Source: Verrucomicrobiota bacterium
GTDB taxonomy: Bacteria > Verrucomicrobiota > Verrucomicrobiia > Opitutales > UBA953
Length of the DNA: 48,851 bases
Assembly (NCBI GenBank): GCA_030834165.1
Contig: JAURFU010000008.1
Span: 1 to 48,851 of the forward strand
Reading direction: 5' to 3'
Position numbers and translations under genes: made by a program. A model generated the notes under the pieces. The model was not told where the DNA came from. It saw only the letters and a program-made list of their open reading frames with translations, and made no database searches. This document shows, in pieces, positions 7,752 to 16,466 of the stretch (its first letter is position 1; every line of letters starts with the position of its first letter).

Positions 7752-8717
7752 ATGGCCGGCACGCGTATCCTCCTCGTCGACAATGGTTCCTATGAGCCCG
7801 CGGCGACCTTGGGCCTCCGCGGCCTGGCCAAGGAAGCGGGCCAGCTCATCGGAAAGGAAGTCCACCCGGTGTCGACGATGCACTCGACGAAGATCGACCC
7901 TGCCCTCCTCGGCGGCCAGCCGGCGGTCATCTTCGAACAGGCCGTCCAGCAGGCCAAGGCCGACGGCATCGACGAACTCGTGGTGCTGCCGCTCTTCATC
8001 GGCCCCAGCCGCGCGATCACGGAGTATCTCCCCAAAGTCTTCGCCGACGCCCAGCCCGGTGCGATGAAGCTGAGCATCCGCCAGCCGCTCTTCGGCAATG
8101 ACGGCGCCGAACTCACGGTGATGCTAGCCGACAATCTTCGCGAGACCGGCTGGACCAAGGGCAGCGGCACCGTCCTGCTCTGCGACCACGGTTCGCCGAT
8201 CCCTGAGGTGATCGCCTGCCGTAACGCCCTGGCGAAGGACCTACGAGAACACTTTCGACTGCAGTCAGACGAACTCATCGCCTGCTCGATGGAGCGACGC
8301 GAAGGAGCGGAATATGACTTCAATGAGCCACTCCTTGAAGACGCGCTGCAGTCCGCCAAGGACGACGCCGTCATCCTGATGCTCTTCCTCCTGCCCGGCC
8401 GTCACGCCGGCCCCGACGGTGACGTCGCGACCATTGCCAAGGAGCACGCGCCAGCCGGCCTGCGCTGGAAACTCAGCCCGCTGCTCGGCGACAACCCATT
8501 CCTGGCATCGCTCTTGGAGAAACGCTTGGCGGGAGAACGTACTTTCGACTGGAAACGCAGGTGGATTTACCTGCCTTTGCTATTTGCCCTGCCCTTCCTA
8601 TTAAGCCGGCTGCTGCCTACCCCTTGGGATCACGGCATTCTTCTTCATGCGGCCACACTTCTGATCGTACTGACGCCCCTGCTCTACTTCCGCACCAGAC
8701 ACCGGAAGAAGGCCTGA
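7752..8717 (+). CDS. CbiX-like (sirohydrochlorin chelatase family) membrane-anchored protein
   Basis: The product is 321 residues with two tandem CbiX/SirB-type halves. The second half has DHGSP with His146, matching the chelatase active-site His. The first half has DNGS in the equivalent place and so lacks that His. After the soluble part come two hydrophobic helices, about 271-289 and 294-313, which would anchor it in the membrane. The family inserts Co or Fe into sirohydrochlorin. With cobA and cysI as neighbours, siroheme formation is the likely role. The ATG at 7752 starts the conserved domain; an upstream ATG at 7701 is possible. It ends 2 bp from the convergent cobA stop. Confidence 0.72.
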   Translation: MAGTRILLVDNGSYEPAATLGLRGLAKEAGQLIGKEVHPVSTMHSTKIDPALLGGQPAVIFEQAVQQAKADGIDELVVLPLFIGPSRAITEYLPKVFADAQPGAMKLSIRQPLFGNDGAELTVMLADNLRETGWTKGSGTVLLCDHGSPIPEVIACRNALAKDLREHFRLQSDELIACSMERREGAEYDFNEPLLEDALQSAKDDAVILMLFLLPGRHAGPDGDVATIAKEHAPAGLRWKLSPLLGDNPFLASLLEKRLAGERTFDWKRRWIYLPLLFALPFLLSRLLPTPWDHGILLHAATLLIVLTPLLYFRTRHRKKA

Positions 8718-8719
8718 AC

Positions 8720-9487
8720 TCAGGCGAACGCCGCGATGCGGCCCATGAGGCCGGCATGACGAGGCGGAGCGACGACCGCGCCGACGACCGCGATGAGCGG
8801 CGTGGGCAGCACGGAGACGTCGACCTTGCCTGAAGCGAGGTCGGTCAGCGTGGTGAGCACGTCGGACGCGCCATCCTGCGAGACCTTCGAAAGCAGACGG
8901 ATCGGAAGATCCTCCTTGGCGCCGGCGGCGATCAGCTTGACGGCGACGGACGGCAGCGACTTCGCGCCCATGTAAAGACAGAGCGTGGCGCCGGTCTCGA
9001 CGTGGGCCTTCCAATTCTGGTCGGTGCCATCGGCGCAGTGGCCTGTGAGGAAAGTGACGGAGGCGGCCTTGCCGCGATGCGTCAGCGGGAAAGCGGCGTC
9101 GGCGCCGGCGGCCGTCGCAGCGGTGACCCCGGGGACGACTTCGAAAGGAATACCATGCGCGGCGAGGTGATCCATCTCTTCGCCGAGACGGCCGAACACG
9201 CCGGGATCGCCGCCCTTGAGACGGACGATGAGACCACCCTGGCGAGACTCACGCACGAGGACGGTATTGATCTCGTCCTGGGTCATCGAATGGACGCCGC
9301 AGCGCTTGCCGACCGGCACGATCTTCGTGGTCGCCGGGATTTCCGCCAGGAGGGCATCCCCCGGAAGGGCGTCATGAATGACCACATCGGCCTGCTGGAG
9401 CAGACGCAGCCCCCTGACGGTGATCAGGTCCGGGGCTCCGGGGCCTGCACCGACAAAGACCACCCGGCCGATGTCACAATTTACCAT
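8720..9487 (-). CDS. cobA: Uroporphyrinogen-III C-methyltransferase
   Basis: This 255-residue single-domain SUMT converts uroporphyrinogen III to precorrin-2 with two SAM, the branch step to siroheme and cobalamin. The N-terminal VGAGPGAPDLITVRG motif, the KGGDPGVFGR loop near 91-100 and the VVPGVTAATAA segment are the family signatures. It is not fused to a CysG-type dehydrogenase/ferrochelatase domain. It is transcribed away from cysI across a short AT-rich spacer containing a candidate promoter. Its job here is most likely siroheme for the sulfite reductase. Confidence 0.94.
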   Translation of the reverse strand: MVNCDIGRVVFVGAGPGAPDLITVRGLRLLQQADVVIHDALPGDALLAEIPATTKIVPVGKRCGVHSMTQDEINTVLVRESRQGGLIVRLKGGDPGVFGRLGEEMDHLAAHGIPFEVVPGVTAATAAGADAAFPLTHRGKAASVTFLTGHCADGTDQNWKAHVETGATLCLYMGAKSLPSVAVKLIAAGAKEDLPIRLLSKVSQDGASDVLTTLTDLASGKVDVSVLPTPLIAVVGAVVAPPRHAGLMGRIAAFA

Positions 9488-9505
9488 TTATTTAAACTTG
9501 ACCCC

Positions 9506-9535
9506 TATATATGTAATCCTAACTCAACTTATCAA
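9506..9535 (-). promoter_or_regulatory. Candidate sigma-70 promoter for cobA
   Basis: On the minus strand, TTGATA (9530-9535) is followed by an 18-bp spacer and TATATA (9506-9511), inside a 58-bp AT-rich spacer that contrasts with the GC-rich surroundings. The predicted transcription start falls about 10 bp before the cobA ATG at 9487, so the leader would be very short and lacks a Shine-Dalgarno. Elements for the divergent cysI gene must lie in the same spacer but I cannot assign them. Confidence 0.5.
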
Positions 9536-9545
9536 GTATTAAATC

Positions 9546-11297
9546 ATGGACCCTACTTCCGGCAAGCCCCTCGCAAAAAACGAACTCCTCAAGGCCGATA
9601 AACCCGACCTTTCCGGCACGATTCGCGAAACCCTGGCCAACCCGGCGGCCGACCGCTTCAGCGGCGACGACGAGCAGTTCATCAAGTTCCACGGCATCTA
9701 CCAGCAGGACGACCGCGACAAGCGCAAGGTCGCCAAGGAATACTCCGTGATGGTGCGCACGCGCCAGACCGGCGGCATCGTTCCGGCTTCCCAGTATCTC
9801 GTCTACGACGAGCTATCCGGCCGTTTCGCCAACGGTACGCTCCGCATCACCTCCCGTCAGACCTTCCAGTTCCACGGCGTGCTCCAGCAGGGCATCGGCA
9901 ACCTGATCAAGTCGATCAACGAGGCCCTCTCCTCCACCCTCGCCACGTGCGGCGACGTGAACCGCAACGTTACGGCCCCTTCCAATCCTCCGATCGACGC
10001 GATCACCCAGGCCATCGAAGACGATGCCTTTACGCTGACCCGCGCCCTGCTGCCGAAGACGACTTCGTATCACTCCATCTGGGTCGACGGCGTCCAGCTG
10101 GACCTCGGTCTCGGCGAGAAGATCGCCAAGGCCCGCGCCTCGGTCGACCAGACGAATCCGTACATGCCGCCGCCCGCCGACCTCGACGACTCGGGCGCCC
10201 CTGCGGACAATCTCTACGGCAAGACCTATCTCCCGCGTAAGTTCAAGACCGGCTTCGCCCTGCCCCCGAACAACGACATCGACGTCTTCACCAACGACAT
10301 GGGCTACGTCGCCATCGTCGAAGGCGGCAAGCTCGTCGGCTACAACCTGCTCGTCGGCGGCGGCCTCGGCACCTCCCACGGCAACAAGGCCACCTACCCG
10401 CGCCTGGCCGACGTCATCGGCTTCCTCACCCGCGAACAGGTCGTCGCCGTCGGCGAGGCCGTGATCAAGATCCACCGCGACTGGGGCGACCGCACCGACC
10501 GCAAGCACGCCCGCATCAAGTACGTGCTGCAGGAAAAGGGCGTCGAATGGTTCAAGGGCGAGCTCGCCAAGCAGCTCGGCGCCCCGCTGCCGGCCGCCAA
10601 ACCCTTCCTCTTCGTGGGTCAGGGCGACGCCTTCGGCTGGACGAAGCAGTCCGACGGCAAGTGGTTCCTCGGTCTCTTCATCGAGACCGGCCGCGTCAAG
10701 GACGCCGGCGACTACAAGCTCAAGACCGCCCTCCGCACGATCGCCGAGAAATACTCCCCGACGTTCCGCCTCACCGCGACGCAGAACCTGATCCTCTCCG
10801 ACATCAAGGAAGCCGACAAGGCCGCCATCGAGCAGACCCTCCGCGACCATGGTTGCGGCATCGTCTTCAATCCGGGTCTCGTCAAGGGACGCGGGATGGC
10901 CTGCCCCGCTCTCCCGACCTGCGGCCTCTCGCTCGCCGAATCCGAACGCGTCTTCCCGAAGATCCTCGCCAAGATCGAGGACGCCCAGGCCGAAGCCGGC
11001 TTCCCCGGCGAAGAACTCGTCGTGCGCATGACGGGCTGCCCCAACGGCTGCGCCCGTCCGTACAACGCCGAGATCGGCTTCGTCGGCAAGGCCCCGGGCA
11101 AGTATAACCTCATGCTCGGCGGCAACCGCCAAGGCACCCGCCTCGCCCGCCTCTTCAAGGAATCCGTCCTCGCGGACGACATTCCCGTCGTCGTCGGCGC
11201 CCTGTTCCAGCAGTACGCCAAGGAACGTAAGCCCGGCCAGGCCTTCGGCGATTGGGCCGACCAGGCCGCCATCTGGCCCGCCGCGCCCGCCGCCTAA
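9546..11297 (+). CDS. cysI: Assimilatory sulfite reductase hemoprotein (siroheme / 4Fe-4S)
   Basis: This 583-residue protein has the full CysI/Sir architecture. The four cysteines that bind the coupled [4Fe-4S]-siroheme centre are at 453, 459, 498 and 502 (CPALPTC and TGCPNGC), with the same spacing as in E. coli CysI. The siroheme/substrate Arg region RITSRQTFQFHG is near 100. It reduces sulfite to sulfide with six electrons. No cysJ flavoprotein is nearby, so the electron donor may be ferredoxin or a distant CysJ. The start ATG at 9546 has no visible Shine-Dalgarno. It leads the cysI-cysH-cysD-cysNC series. Confidence 0.93.
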   Translation: MDPTSGKPLAKNELLKADKPDLSGTIRETLANPAADRFSGDDEQFIKFHGIYQQDDRDKRKVAKEYSVMVRTRQTGGIVPASQYLVYDELSGRFANGTLRITSRQTFQFHGVLQQGIGNLIKSINEALSSTLATCGDVNRNVTAPSNPPIDAITQAIEDDAFTLTRALLPKTTSYHSIWVDGVQLDLGLGEKIAKARASVDQTNPYMPPPADLDDSGAPADNLYGKTYLPRKFKTGFALPPNNDIDVFTNDMGYVAIVEGGKLVGYNLLVGGGLGTSHGNKATYPRLADVIGFLTREQVVAVGEAVIKIHRDWGDRTDRKHARIKYVLQEKGVEWFKGELAKQLGAPLPAAKPFLFVGQGDAFGWTKQSDGKWFLGLFIETGRVKDAGDYKLKTALRTIAEKYSPTFRLTATQNLILSDIKEADKAAIEQTLRDHGCGIVFNPGLVKGRGMACPALPTCGLSLAESERVFPKILAKIEDAQAEAGFPGEELVVRMTGCPNGCARPYNAEIGFVGKAPGKYNLMLGGNRQGTRLARLFKESVLADDIPVVVGALFQQYAKERKPGQAFGDWADQAAIWPAAPAA

Positions 11298-11305
11298 GCG
11301 AGCCG

Positions 11306-12016
11306 ATGGCCGACCTCGACCCAGCCCGCATCCCGGAACTCGACGCCCGTCTCGCGACGCTGGCGCCGGTGGACCGTCTGCGCTGGGCCTACGAGACCTT
11401 CGGAGCCCGCGCCGGCATCGGCACGAGTTTCCAGCCCGCCGGCGTGGTCATCCTGCACCTCGCCAAGACCGCCGGCCTGCCCATCCAGGCCTTCACGCTC
11501 AACACGGGCCTGCTCTTCCCTGAGACGCTTGAGTTCAAGGCGAAGCTCGAAGCCCACCTCGGCATCCAGGTCGAGGAAGTGCTCCCCGCGCAGACCGTCG
11601 AACAGCAGGCCGCCCAATACGGCGCCGAACTCTGGAAACGCGATCCGGAGAAGTGCTGCGAACTTCGCAAGGTCGACTCCCTCGGCAAGAAGCTGTTCGA
11701 CCTCGACCTCTGGATCACCGGCATGCGCCGCGACCAGAGCGCCGAGCGTTCCGTGACGCCGTTGCTCTCGCTCGCCGCCCGCCCTGACAACTCCGACGTC
11801 TGGAAGCTCAACCCGCTCGTCGATTGGAGCCGCGACCAGGTCTGGGCCTACCTCAAGGAGCACGGCCTGCCGCACAACGTCCTGCACGACCGCGGCTACC
11901 GCTCGATCGGTTGCCTCCCTTGCACCCTGCCCACCTCCGGCGGCGACGAACGCGGCGGCCGCTGGCCCGGCTTCGAAAAGAAGGAATGCGGCCTGCATAC
12001 GCGCACTAAGAAATAA
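11306..12016 (+). CDS. cysH: APS/PAPS reductase with 4Fe-4S cysteine set
   Basis: The product is 236 residues. It carries Cys117-Cys118 (KCCELRK) and Cys203-x2-Cys206 (GCLPC), the four ligands that mark iron-sulfur adenylyl-sulfate reductases, plus the catalytic ECGLH with Cys228 near the C-terminus. The nucleotide-binding TLNTGLLFPET segment is near 64-74. It would convert APS (or PAPS) to sulfite using thioredoxin. The ATG at 11306 lies 8 bp after the cysI stop. The cluster-binding cysteines favour APS as substrate, although the window also encodes an APS kinase domain. Confidence 0.92.
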   Translation: MADLDPARIPELDARLATLAPVDRLRWAYETFGARAGIGTSFQPAGVVILHLAKTAGLPIQAFTLNTGLLFPETLEFKAKLEAHLGIQVEEVLPAQTVEQQAAQYGAELWKRDPEKCCELRKVDSLGKKLFDLDLWITGMRRDQSAERSVTPLLSLAARPDNSDVWKLNPLVDWSRDQVWAYLKEHGLPHNVLHDRGYRSIGCLPCTLPTSGGDERGGRWPGFEKKECGLHTRTKK

Positions 12017-12029
12017 CCTCTTTCAAACT

Positions 12030-12062
12030 CCTAGCCCTAGCCCTGTCCCTAGCCCTAGCCCT
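12030..12062 (+). repeat. Hexamer tandem array (consensus CCTAGC) before cysD
   Basis: Five hexamer units with consensus CCTAGC, one degenerate (CCTGTC), fill most of the 55-bp cysH-cysD spacer. The array ends 9 bp before the cysD ATG, in the place where a Shine-Dalgarno would sit. The same hexamer family recurs at 23582-23659. Confidence 0.85.
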
Positions 12063-12071
12063 TAAATTCCG

Positions 12072-12893
12072 ATGTCCCGCAACGCCCAAAACGACCACCT
12101 GACGCGCCTCGAACAGACTTCGATCCACGTCTTCCGCGAAGCCTTCGCCAACTTCCGTTCCGTCTGCATGCCGTGGTCCATGGGTAAGGACTCCAACGTC
12201 CTCATCTGGCTCGCCCGCAAGGCGTTCTGCGGCAAGATCCCCTTCCCGCTCCTGCACATCGACACGACCTACGAATTCCCGGAGATGTATGAGTTCCGCG
12301 AGAAGGCCAAGGTCATCCATGGCATCGACCTCATCGTCCGCGTCAACGAAGACGCCATCCGTCGCGGCATCGGCTACGCCACGCACGACCCGGTGACCGT
12401 CACGCACGAGCTCAAGACCGTCCCGTTCAAGGCCGCGATCGACGAGTTCAAGTGGGACGCCCTCGTGACCGGTATCCGTCGCGACGAAGACCCGACCCGC
12501 GCCAAGGAGCGCTGGTTCTCCCCCCGCTCCGCCGAAGGCGCCTGGGATTACAAGGACCAGCCCCCGGAATTCTGGGGCCAGTTCGCCAGCTCCGCCCCCG
12601 AGGGCGGCCACGTCCGCGTGCAGCCGCTCCTCGAGTGGACCGAGCTCGACATCTGGGAATACATCCGTCGCGAGAACATCCCGAACCCGACCCTCTACTT
12701 CTCCCGCAACGGCAAGCGCTTCCGCTCGCTCGGCTGCCATCCGATCACGCACCCGGTCGACAGCCCGGCCAGCAACATCGACGAGATCATCGAGGAACTG
12801 AAGCTGACCAAGACCAGCGAGCGCGCCGGCCGCGCTCAGGACCACGTCGGACGCAACTCGATGCAGGAACTCCGCGCCAAGGGCTTCATGTGA
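12072..12893 (+). CDS. cysD: Sulfate adenylyltransferase subunit 2
   Basis: This 273-residue PP-loop ATPase makes APS from ATP and sulfate together with the GTPase subunit CysN encoded next. The PP-loop SMGKDS is at 36-41. The conserved [15 protein letters not shown] and TGIRRDED segments and the C-terminal ERAGRAQDH tail match CysD along the full length. It lies 55 bp after cysH and 13 bp before cysNC. The upstream spacer carries a CCTAGC array in place of a recognisable ribosome-binding site. Confidence 0.96.
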   Translation: MSRNAQNDHLTRLEQTSIHVFREAFANFRSVCMPWSMGKDSNVLIWLARKAFCGKIPFPLLHIDTTYEFPEMYEFREKAKVIHGIDLIVRVNEDAIRRGIGYATHDPVTVTHELKTVPFKAAIDEFKWDALVTGIRRDEDPTRAKERWFSPRSAEGAWDYKDQPPEFWGQFASSAPEGGHVRVQPLLEWTELDIWEYIRRENIPNPTLYFSRNGKRFRSLGCHPITHPVDSPASNIDEIIEELKLTKTSERAGRAQDHVGRNSMQELRAKGFM

Positions 12894-12906
12894 GCCGCCT
12901 ACGACC

Positions 12907-14799
12907 ATGAGCACCCAATCCCTTTCCCAACCCGTGAGCACCCCCCCTACCACCGCCGAAGACCATCGCAAGATGCACGTCGTCGTCGTCGGACACGTCG
13001 ACCACGGCAAGTCCACCTTCGTCGGCCGCCTCCTCCATGACACCGACTCCCTGCCCAACGGCAAGATGGAGCAGGTCCGCAAGAACTGCGCGATCGAAGG
13101 CATGGAGTTCGAATACGCCTTCCTCCTCGACGCCCTGATCGAAGAGCAGGAACAGAACATCACCATCGACACGACGCGCATCTTCTTCCGCACGAAGCAG
13201 CGCGCCTACGCGATCATCGACGCCCCGGGCCACAAGGAGTTCCTCAAGAACATGGTGACCGGCGCCGCCAGCGCGTCCGCCGCCCTCCTCCTCATCGACG
13301 CCAAGGAAGGCGTGATGGACCAGTCCCGCCGCCACGCGTTCCTGCTGTCCCTCCTGGGCGTGAAGCAGCTCGTTGTGCTGGTGAACAAGATGGACCTCGT
13401 CGACCACTCCGAGGCCACCTACCAGCAGATCGTGAAGGAGTACTCCGAGTTCCTCCGCACCCTCGGCCTCAAGGCCGTCCACTTCATCCCGATCGCCGCC
13501 AAGCACGGCGAGAACGTGGTCGAACGCGCCGCCAAGATGCCTTGGTGGAAGGGACCGACGGTCACCGAAGCCCTCGACGCCTTCTCGCACGAGGACGACC
13601 TCACCGGCCTGCCCCTGCGCCTCCCGGTCTCCGACATCTACCGTTTCGACCACCGCCGCATCATCGCCGGCCGCGTCGAAGCCGGCGCCATCCGTCCCGG
13701 CGACGAGCTCATCTTCCAGCCGGGCGGCCGTCGCAGCACGGTCCGGACCTTCGAAGACTGGCCGGGCCCCGAGTCCCGCCAGGTCGCCGGCACCGGCGAT
13801 TCGGCCAGCGTGACGCTCTCCGAGCAGATCTTCGTCGAACGCGGCCAGGTGGCCTCCCACCCGTCCGACCAGCCCCGCGTGGGCCGCGAATTCCGCGCCC
13901 GCATCTTCTGGCTGGGCAAGGAGCCGCTCGTCCCGAACAAGACCTACCGTCTCCGCCTGCTCACCCAGAACGTCGACGCGGTCATCGCGAAGATCGTCAA
14001 GGTGACCGACGCCTCGACCCTCGAATCCAAGGAAGCCGACAGCGTGCCGCGCGACTCGATCTGCGAGGTGATCGTCCGCGCCACCCGCAACATCGCCTTC
14101 GACCTCCATCACGAATGCCCGATCACGGGACGCTTCGCCCTCGAAGAAGGCGGCCGCATCCACGGCGGGGGCATCATCCTCGACGCGGTCACGAAGTCCG
14201 AAGCGCCCTCCGGCAAGGTCACGGCCTCCGAACGCGGCGCCCGGGCCGGCCATCCGCCGGCGGTCGTCTGGTTCACGGGCCTCTCCGGCTCGGGCAAGTC
14301 GACCATCGCCGAAGCCGTCGAGCGCCGTCTCTTCGACGCCGGCCGCAACGTCATCCGCGTCGACGGCGACGACCTCCGCGTCTCGCTCAACCGCGACCTC
14401 GGCTTCTCCGCCGCCGACCGCGCCGAAAGCGTGCGCCGCGCCTCCGCCGTCGCCGGCCTCTTCGCCGGCACGGGCCACATCACCCTCGTCACCCTGATCG
14501 CCCCGCTGGCCGCCGACCGCGCCAAGGCCCGCGCCGCCCTCGCGAACCACACGTTCATCGAGGTCTTCGTCGATGCCCCGCTCGCCGTCTGCGAATCCCG
14601 CGACGTCAAGGGACTCTACGCCAAGGCCCGCCGCGGCGAGATCGCCGAGTTCACCGGCATCTCCTCCCCGTATGAGGCACCGGAAGCCCCCGAGGTCCAC
14701 ATCAAGACCGACCAGACCTCGCAGGAAGAAGCCGTCGACCTGGTCCTTGGGGCCATCGACAAACTCATCCAAGGCAAGGGCGAAGACTGGGAAGTCTAA
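12907..14799 (+). CDS. cysNC: Bifunctional sulfate adenylyltransferase subunit 1 / APS kinase
   Basis: This 630-residue fusion has an EF-Tu-like GTPase with P-loop GHVDHGKS at 29-36, DAPGH and NKMD motifs, and beta-barrel domains. From about residue 440 an APS kinase (CysC) follows, with P-loop GLSGSGKS near 458-465. CysN stimulates CysD by GTP hydrolysis; CysC phosphorylates APS to PAPS. Making PAPS beside a cluster-type APS reductase suggests PAPS is used elsewhere, for example by sulfotransferases, or that CysH is flexible. A hairpin with a T-rich tail follows at 14851. Confidence 0.95.
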   Translation: MSTQSLSQPVSTPPTTAEDHRKMHVVVVGHVDHGKSTFVGRLLHDTDSLPNGKMEQVRKNCAIEGMEFEYAFLLDALIEEQEQNITIDTTRIFFRTKQRAYAIIDAPGHKEFLKNMVTGAASASAALLLIDAKEGVMDQSRRHAFLLSLLGVKQLVVLVNKMDLVDHSEATYQQIVKEYSEFLRTLGLKAVHFIPIAAKHGENVVERAAKMPWWKGPTVTEALDAFSHEDDLTGLPLRLPVSDIYRFDHRRIIAGRVEAGAIRPGDELIFQPGGRRSTVRTFEDWPGPESRQVAGTGDSASVTLSEQIFVERGQVASHPSDQPRVGREFRARIFWLGKEPLVPNKTYRLRLLTQNVDAVIAKIVKVTDASTLESKEADSVPRDSICEVIVRATRNIAFDLHHECPITGRFALEEGGRIHGGGIILDAVTKSEAPSGKVTASERGARAGHPPAVVWFTGLSGSGKSTIAEAVERRLFDAGRNVIRVDGDDLRVSLNRDLGFSAADRAESVRRASAVAGLFAGTGHITLVTLIAPLAADRAKARAALANHTFIEVFVDAPLAVCESRDVKGLYAKARRGEIAEFTGISSPYEAPEAPEVHIKTDQTSQEEAVDLVLGAIDKLIQGKGEDWEV

Positions 14800-14814
14800 G
14801 CCCAAAAGGTGATC

Positions 14815-14842
14815 GCGGTAAGCGGCTAGCGGATAGTGGTTA
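14815..14842 (+). repeat. Heptamer array, left arm (consensus GCGGNTA)
   Basis: Four adjacent 7-bp units: GCGGTAA, GCGGCTA, GCGGATA and GTGGTTA. They lie just after the cysNC stop and before the terminator hairpin. An inverted array of the same heptamer lies beyond the hairpin, so the two could pair over the terminator. Confidence 0.8.
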
Positions 14843-14850
14843 GGAAACTT

Positions 14851-14889
14851 CAGGCGGCAGGGATCAACCCTTGTCGCCTGTTCTATTTT
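14851..14889 (+). terminator. Rho-independent terminator after cysNC
   Basis: The stem CAGGCG (14851-14856) pairs with CGCCTG (14875-14880), with further partial pairing inside, and is followed by the T-rich run TTCTATTTT. It ends the cysI-cysNC series. Confidence 0.75.
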
Positions 14890-14904
14890 GCCCGTCAAAG
14901 GCCC

Positions 14905-14932
14905 CAACCGCCATCCGCTAACCGCTATCCGC
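14905..14932 (-). repeat. Heptamer array, right inverted arm (consensus GCGGWTR)
   Basis: On the minus strand this reads as four heptamers: GCGGATA, GCGGTTA, GCGGATG and GCGGTTG. It is the reverse-oriented counterpart of 14815-14842. A 15-bp core (14829-14843 against 14918-14932) is complementary at 14 of 15 positions. Confidence 0.8.
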
Positions 14933-14950
14933 CCTAACCTAGGGCTCTCC

Positions 14951-14989
14951 CCTCTTGTCCTCCGGCCCTCCGGCCTCTAATCCTCGAGT
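14951..14989 (+). repeat. Octamer array (CCTCNNNN) abutting sulfatase start
   Basis: Five units beginning CCTC, four of 8 bp and one of 7 bp, run without gap into the sulfatase ATG at 14990. The last unit is CCTCGAGT. The array replaces any Shine-Dalgarno. A six-unit array of the same type is at 16576-16623 and also ends in CCTCGAG. Confidence 0.8.
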
Positions 14990-16459
14990 ATGCGCCTTAC
15001 CTCCGCCCTGCTCCTGCTGTCGTGCCTGTCCGCCCTCGCGGCGCCCAAGAAGAACGTCCTGCTGCTCGTCTCCGACGACTGTGGCGCCCGCATGGGCACC
15101 TACGGCGGACCGGCGCTGACGCCGAACATCGACGCCCTGGCCCGCGAGGGCGTCCGCTTCGACCGCGCCTACTGCCAATACGCGCTCTGCAACCCGAGCC
15201 GCACGTCCTTCCTCACGGGCCTGCGCCCGGACACGACCGGCGTCTACGACAACGCCAAGGAGTTCCGCAAGGTGATCCCGGACATGGTCACGATGCCCGA
15301 ACTCTTCAAGCATAACGGCTACGCGGTCGCCCGCATCGGTAAGCTCTACCACTACGGCGTCCCGAAGGAGATCGGCACCAACGGACTCGATGACCCGCAA
15401 TCGTGGGAACGCGTCTGGAACCCCCGTGGACGTGACTGCGACGACGAAGATAAGATCTTCTCGATCGGCGTCTCGGCCGGCTCTTCCGCCGACAAATCCA
15501 AAGGCAAGATGGGACAGATCCTCGTGGGCTCCGGCAACTACGGCGGCACGGTCAGCTGGCTCGCCGCCGATGGCACCGACGCCGAACAGACGGACGGCAA
15601 GATCGCCGCGCAGGCGGTCGACTTCCTGCGCCAGAAGCGCGATCAGCCGTTCTTCCTGGCCGTGGGCTTCTTCCGTCCGCACACGCCCTACGTCGCCCCC
15701 AAGGCCTACTTCGCCCAATACCCGAAGGATCAGGTGCAGCTGGCCAAGGAACCCGCCGGCAACCGCGAGACGAAGCCCCCGGTGGCCCTCTCGAACACCG
15801 CCGTGGCCCATTACGGGATGTCCGAGGACACCCAACGCACCGCCAAGCAGGCCTACCTGGCTTCGATGAGCTTCATGGACGCCCAGTTCGGCCTCGTGCT
15901 GGCCGAACTCAAGAAGCAGGGATTGGACAAGGATACGGTCGTCGTCTTCATCAGCGACCACGGCTATAACCTCGGCGAACACGGCCTCTGGCAGAAGCGT
16001 TCGCTCTACGAGGACTCCGCCCGCGTGCCGCTCATCATCCGCGATCCGGGCAACCCTGCCAACGGCCGTGCCACCAAGCGCGTCGCCGAACTCGTCGACC
16101 TCTACCCCACCGTCGCCGACCTCTGCGGGCTTCGTCCCGACAAGCGCGTCGAGGGCAAGAGCCTCCGCCCGGTGCTCGAACGTCCCGACACCCTCTGGAA
16201 TCACGCCGCTTACACGCAGGTCGACTTCGGCGCCATCAACGCCGGCGGCAAGAAGAAGGCGGCCACGCCCGAGCGTAAGGTCGGCCGCTCCGTGCGCACC
16301 GAACGATACCGCTATACCGAGTGGAACCAGGGCAAGCTCGGCGTCGAACTCTACGACCACGACGCCGACCCCGGTGAATTCAAGAACCTCGCCAACGATC
16401 CCGCCTACGCCTCCGTCGTCGCCGAACTCCGCCAGCGCCTGGCCAAGGGGACGAACTAA
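14990..16459 (+). CDS. Secreted type I sulfatase (iduronate-2-sulfatase-like)
   Basis: The product is 489 residues with a signal peptide (about 1-18). The sulfatase signature C-x-P-S-R occurs as CNPSRTSFLTG with Cys67, the residue converted to formylglycine. Metal ligands include the SDD pair (Asp29, Asp30) and the late SDHGYNLGEHG segment. The family-wide pattern resembles iduronate-2-sulfatase and the bacterial S1_7 group that desulfates polysaccharides. The natural substrate is not readable. It follows the sulfate assimilation genes but is separated by a terminator and repeat arrays, so co-transcription is unlikely. Confidence 0.92.
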   Translation: MRLTSALLLLSCLSALAAPKKNVLLLVSDDCGARMGTYGGPALTPNIDALAREGVRFDRAYCQYALCNPSRTSFLTGLRPDTTGVYDNAKEFRKVIPDMVTMPELFKHNGYAVARIGKLYHYGVPKEIGTNGLDDPQSWERVWNPRGRDCDDEDKIFSIGVSAGSSADKSKGKMGQILVGSGNYGGTVSWLAADGTDAEQTDGKIAAQAVDFLRQKRDQPFFLAVGFFRPHTPYVAPKAYFAQYPKDQVQLAKEPAGNRETKPPVALSNTAVAHYGMSEDTQRTAKQAYLASMSFMDAQFGLVLAELKKQGLDKDTVVVFISDHGYNLGEHGLWQKRSLYEDSARVPLIIRDPGNPANGRATKRVAELVDLYPTVADLCGLRPDKRVEGKSLRPVLERPDTLWNHAAYTQVDFGAINAGGKKKAATPERKVGRSVRTERYRYTEWNQGKLGVELYDHDADPGEFKNLANDPAYASVVAELRQRLAKGTN

Positions 16460-16466
16460 AGGAGAG

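Noticed and set aside
9488-9545. SAM or other sulfur-related riboswitch upstream of cysI
   Set aside because: The 58-bp AT-rich spacer is too short and lacks paired segments of any known riboswitch.
12030-12062. Telomere-like CCCTAG repeats
   Set aside because: Only five units lie between two bacterial operon genes; a linear-replicon end is not supported.
12886-14907. 673-codon minus-strand open frame opposite cysNC
   Set aside because: It is antisense to the GTPase/kinase fusion, whose motifs are unmistakable.
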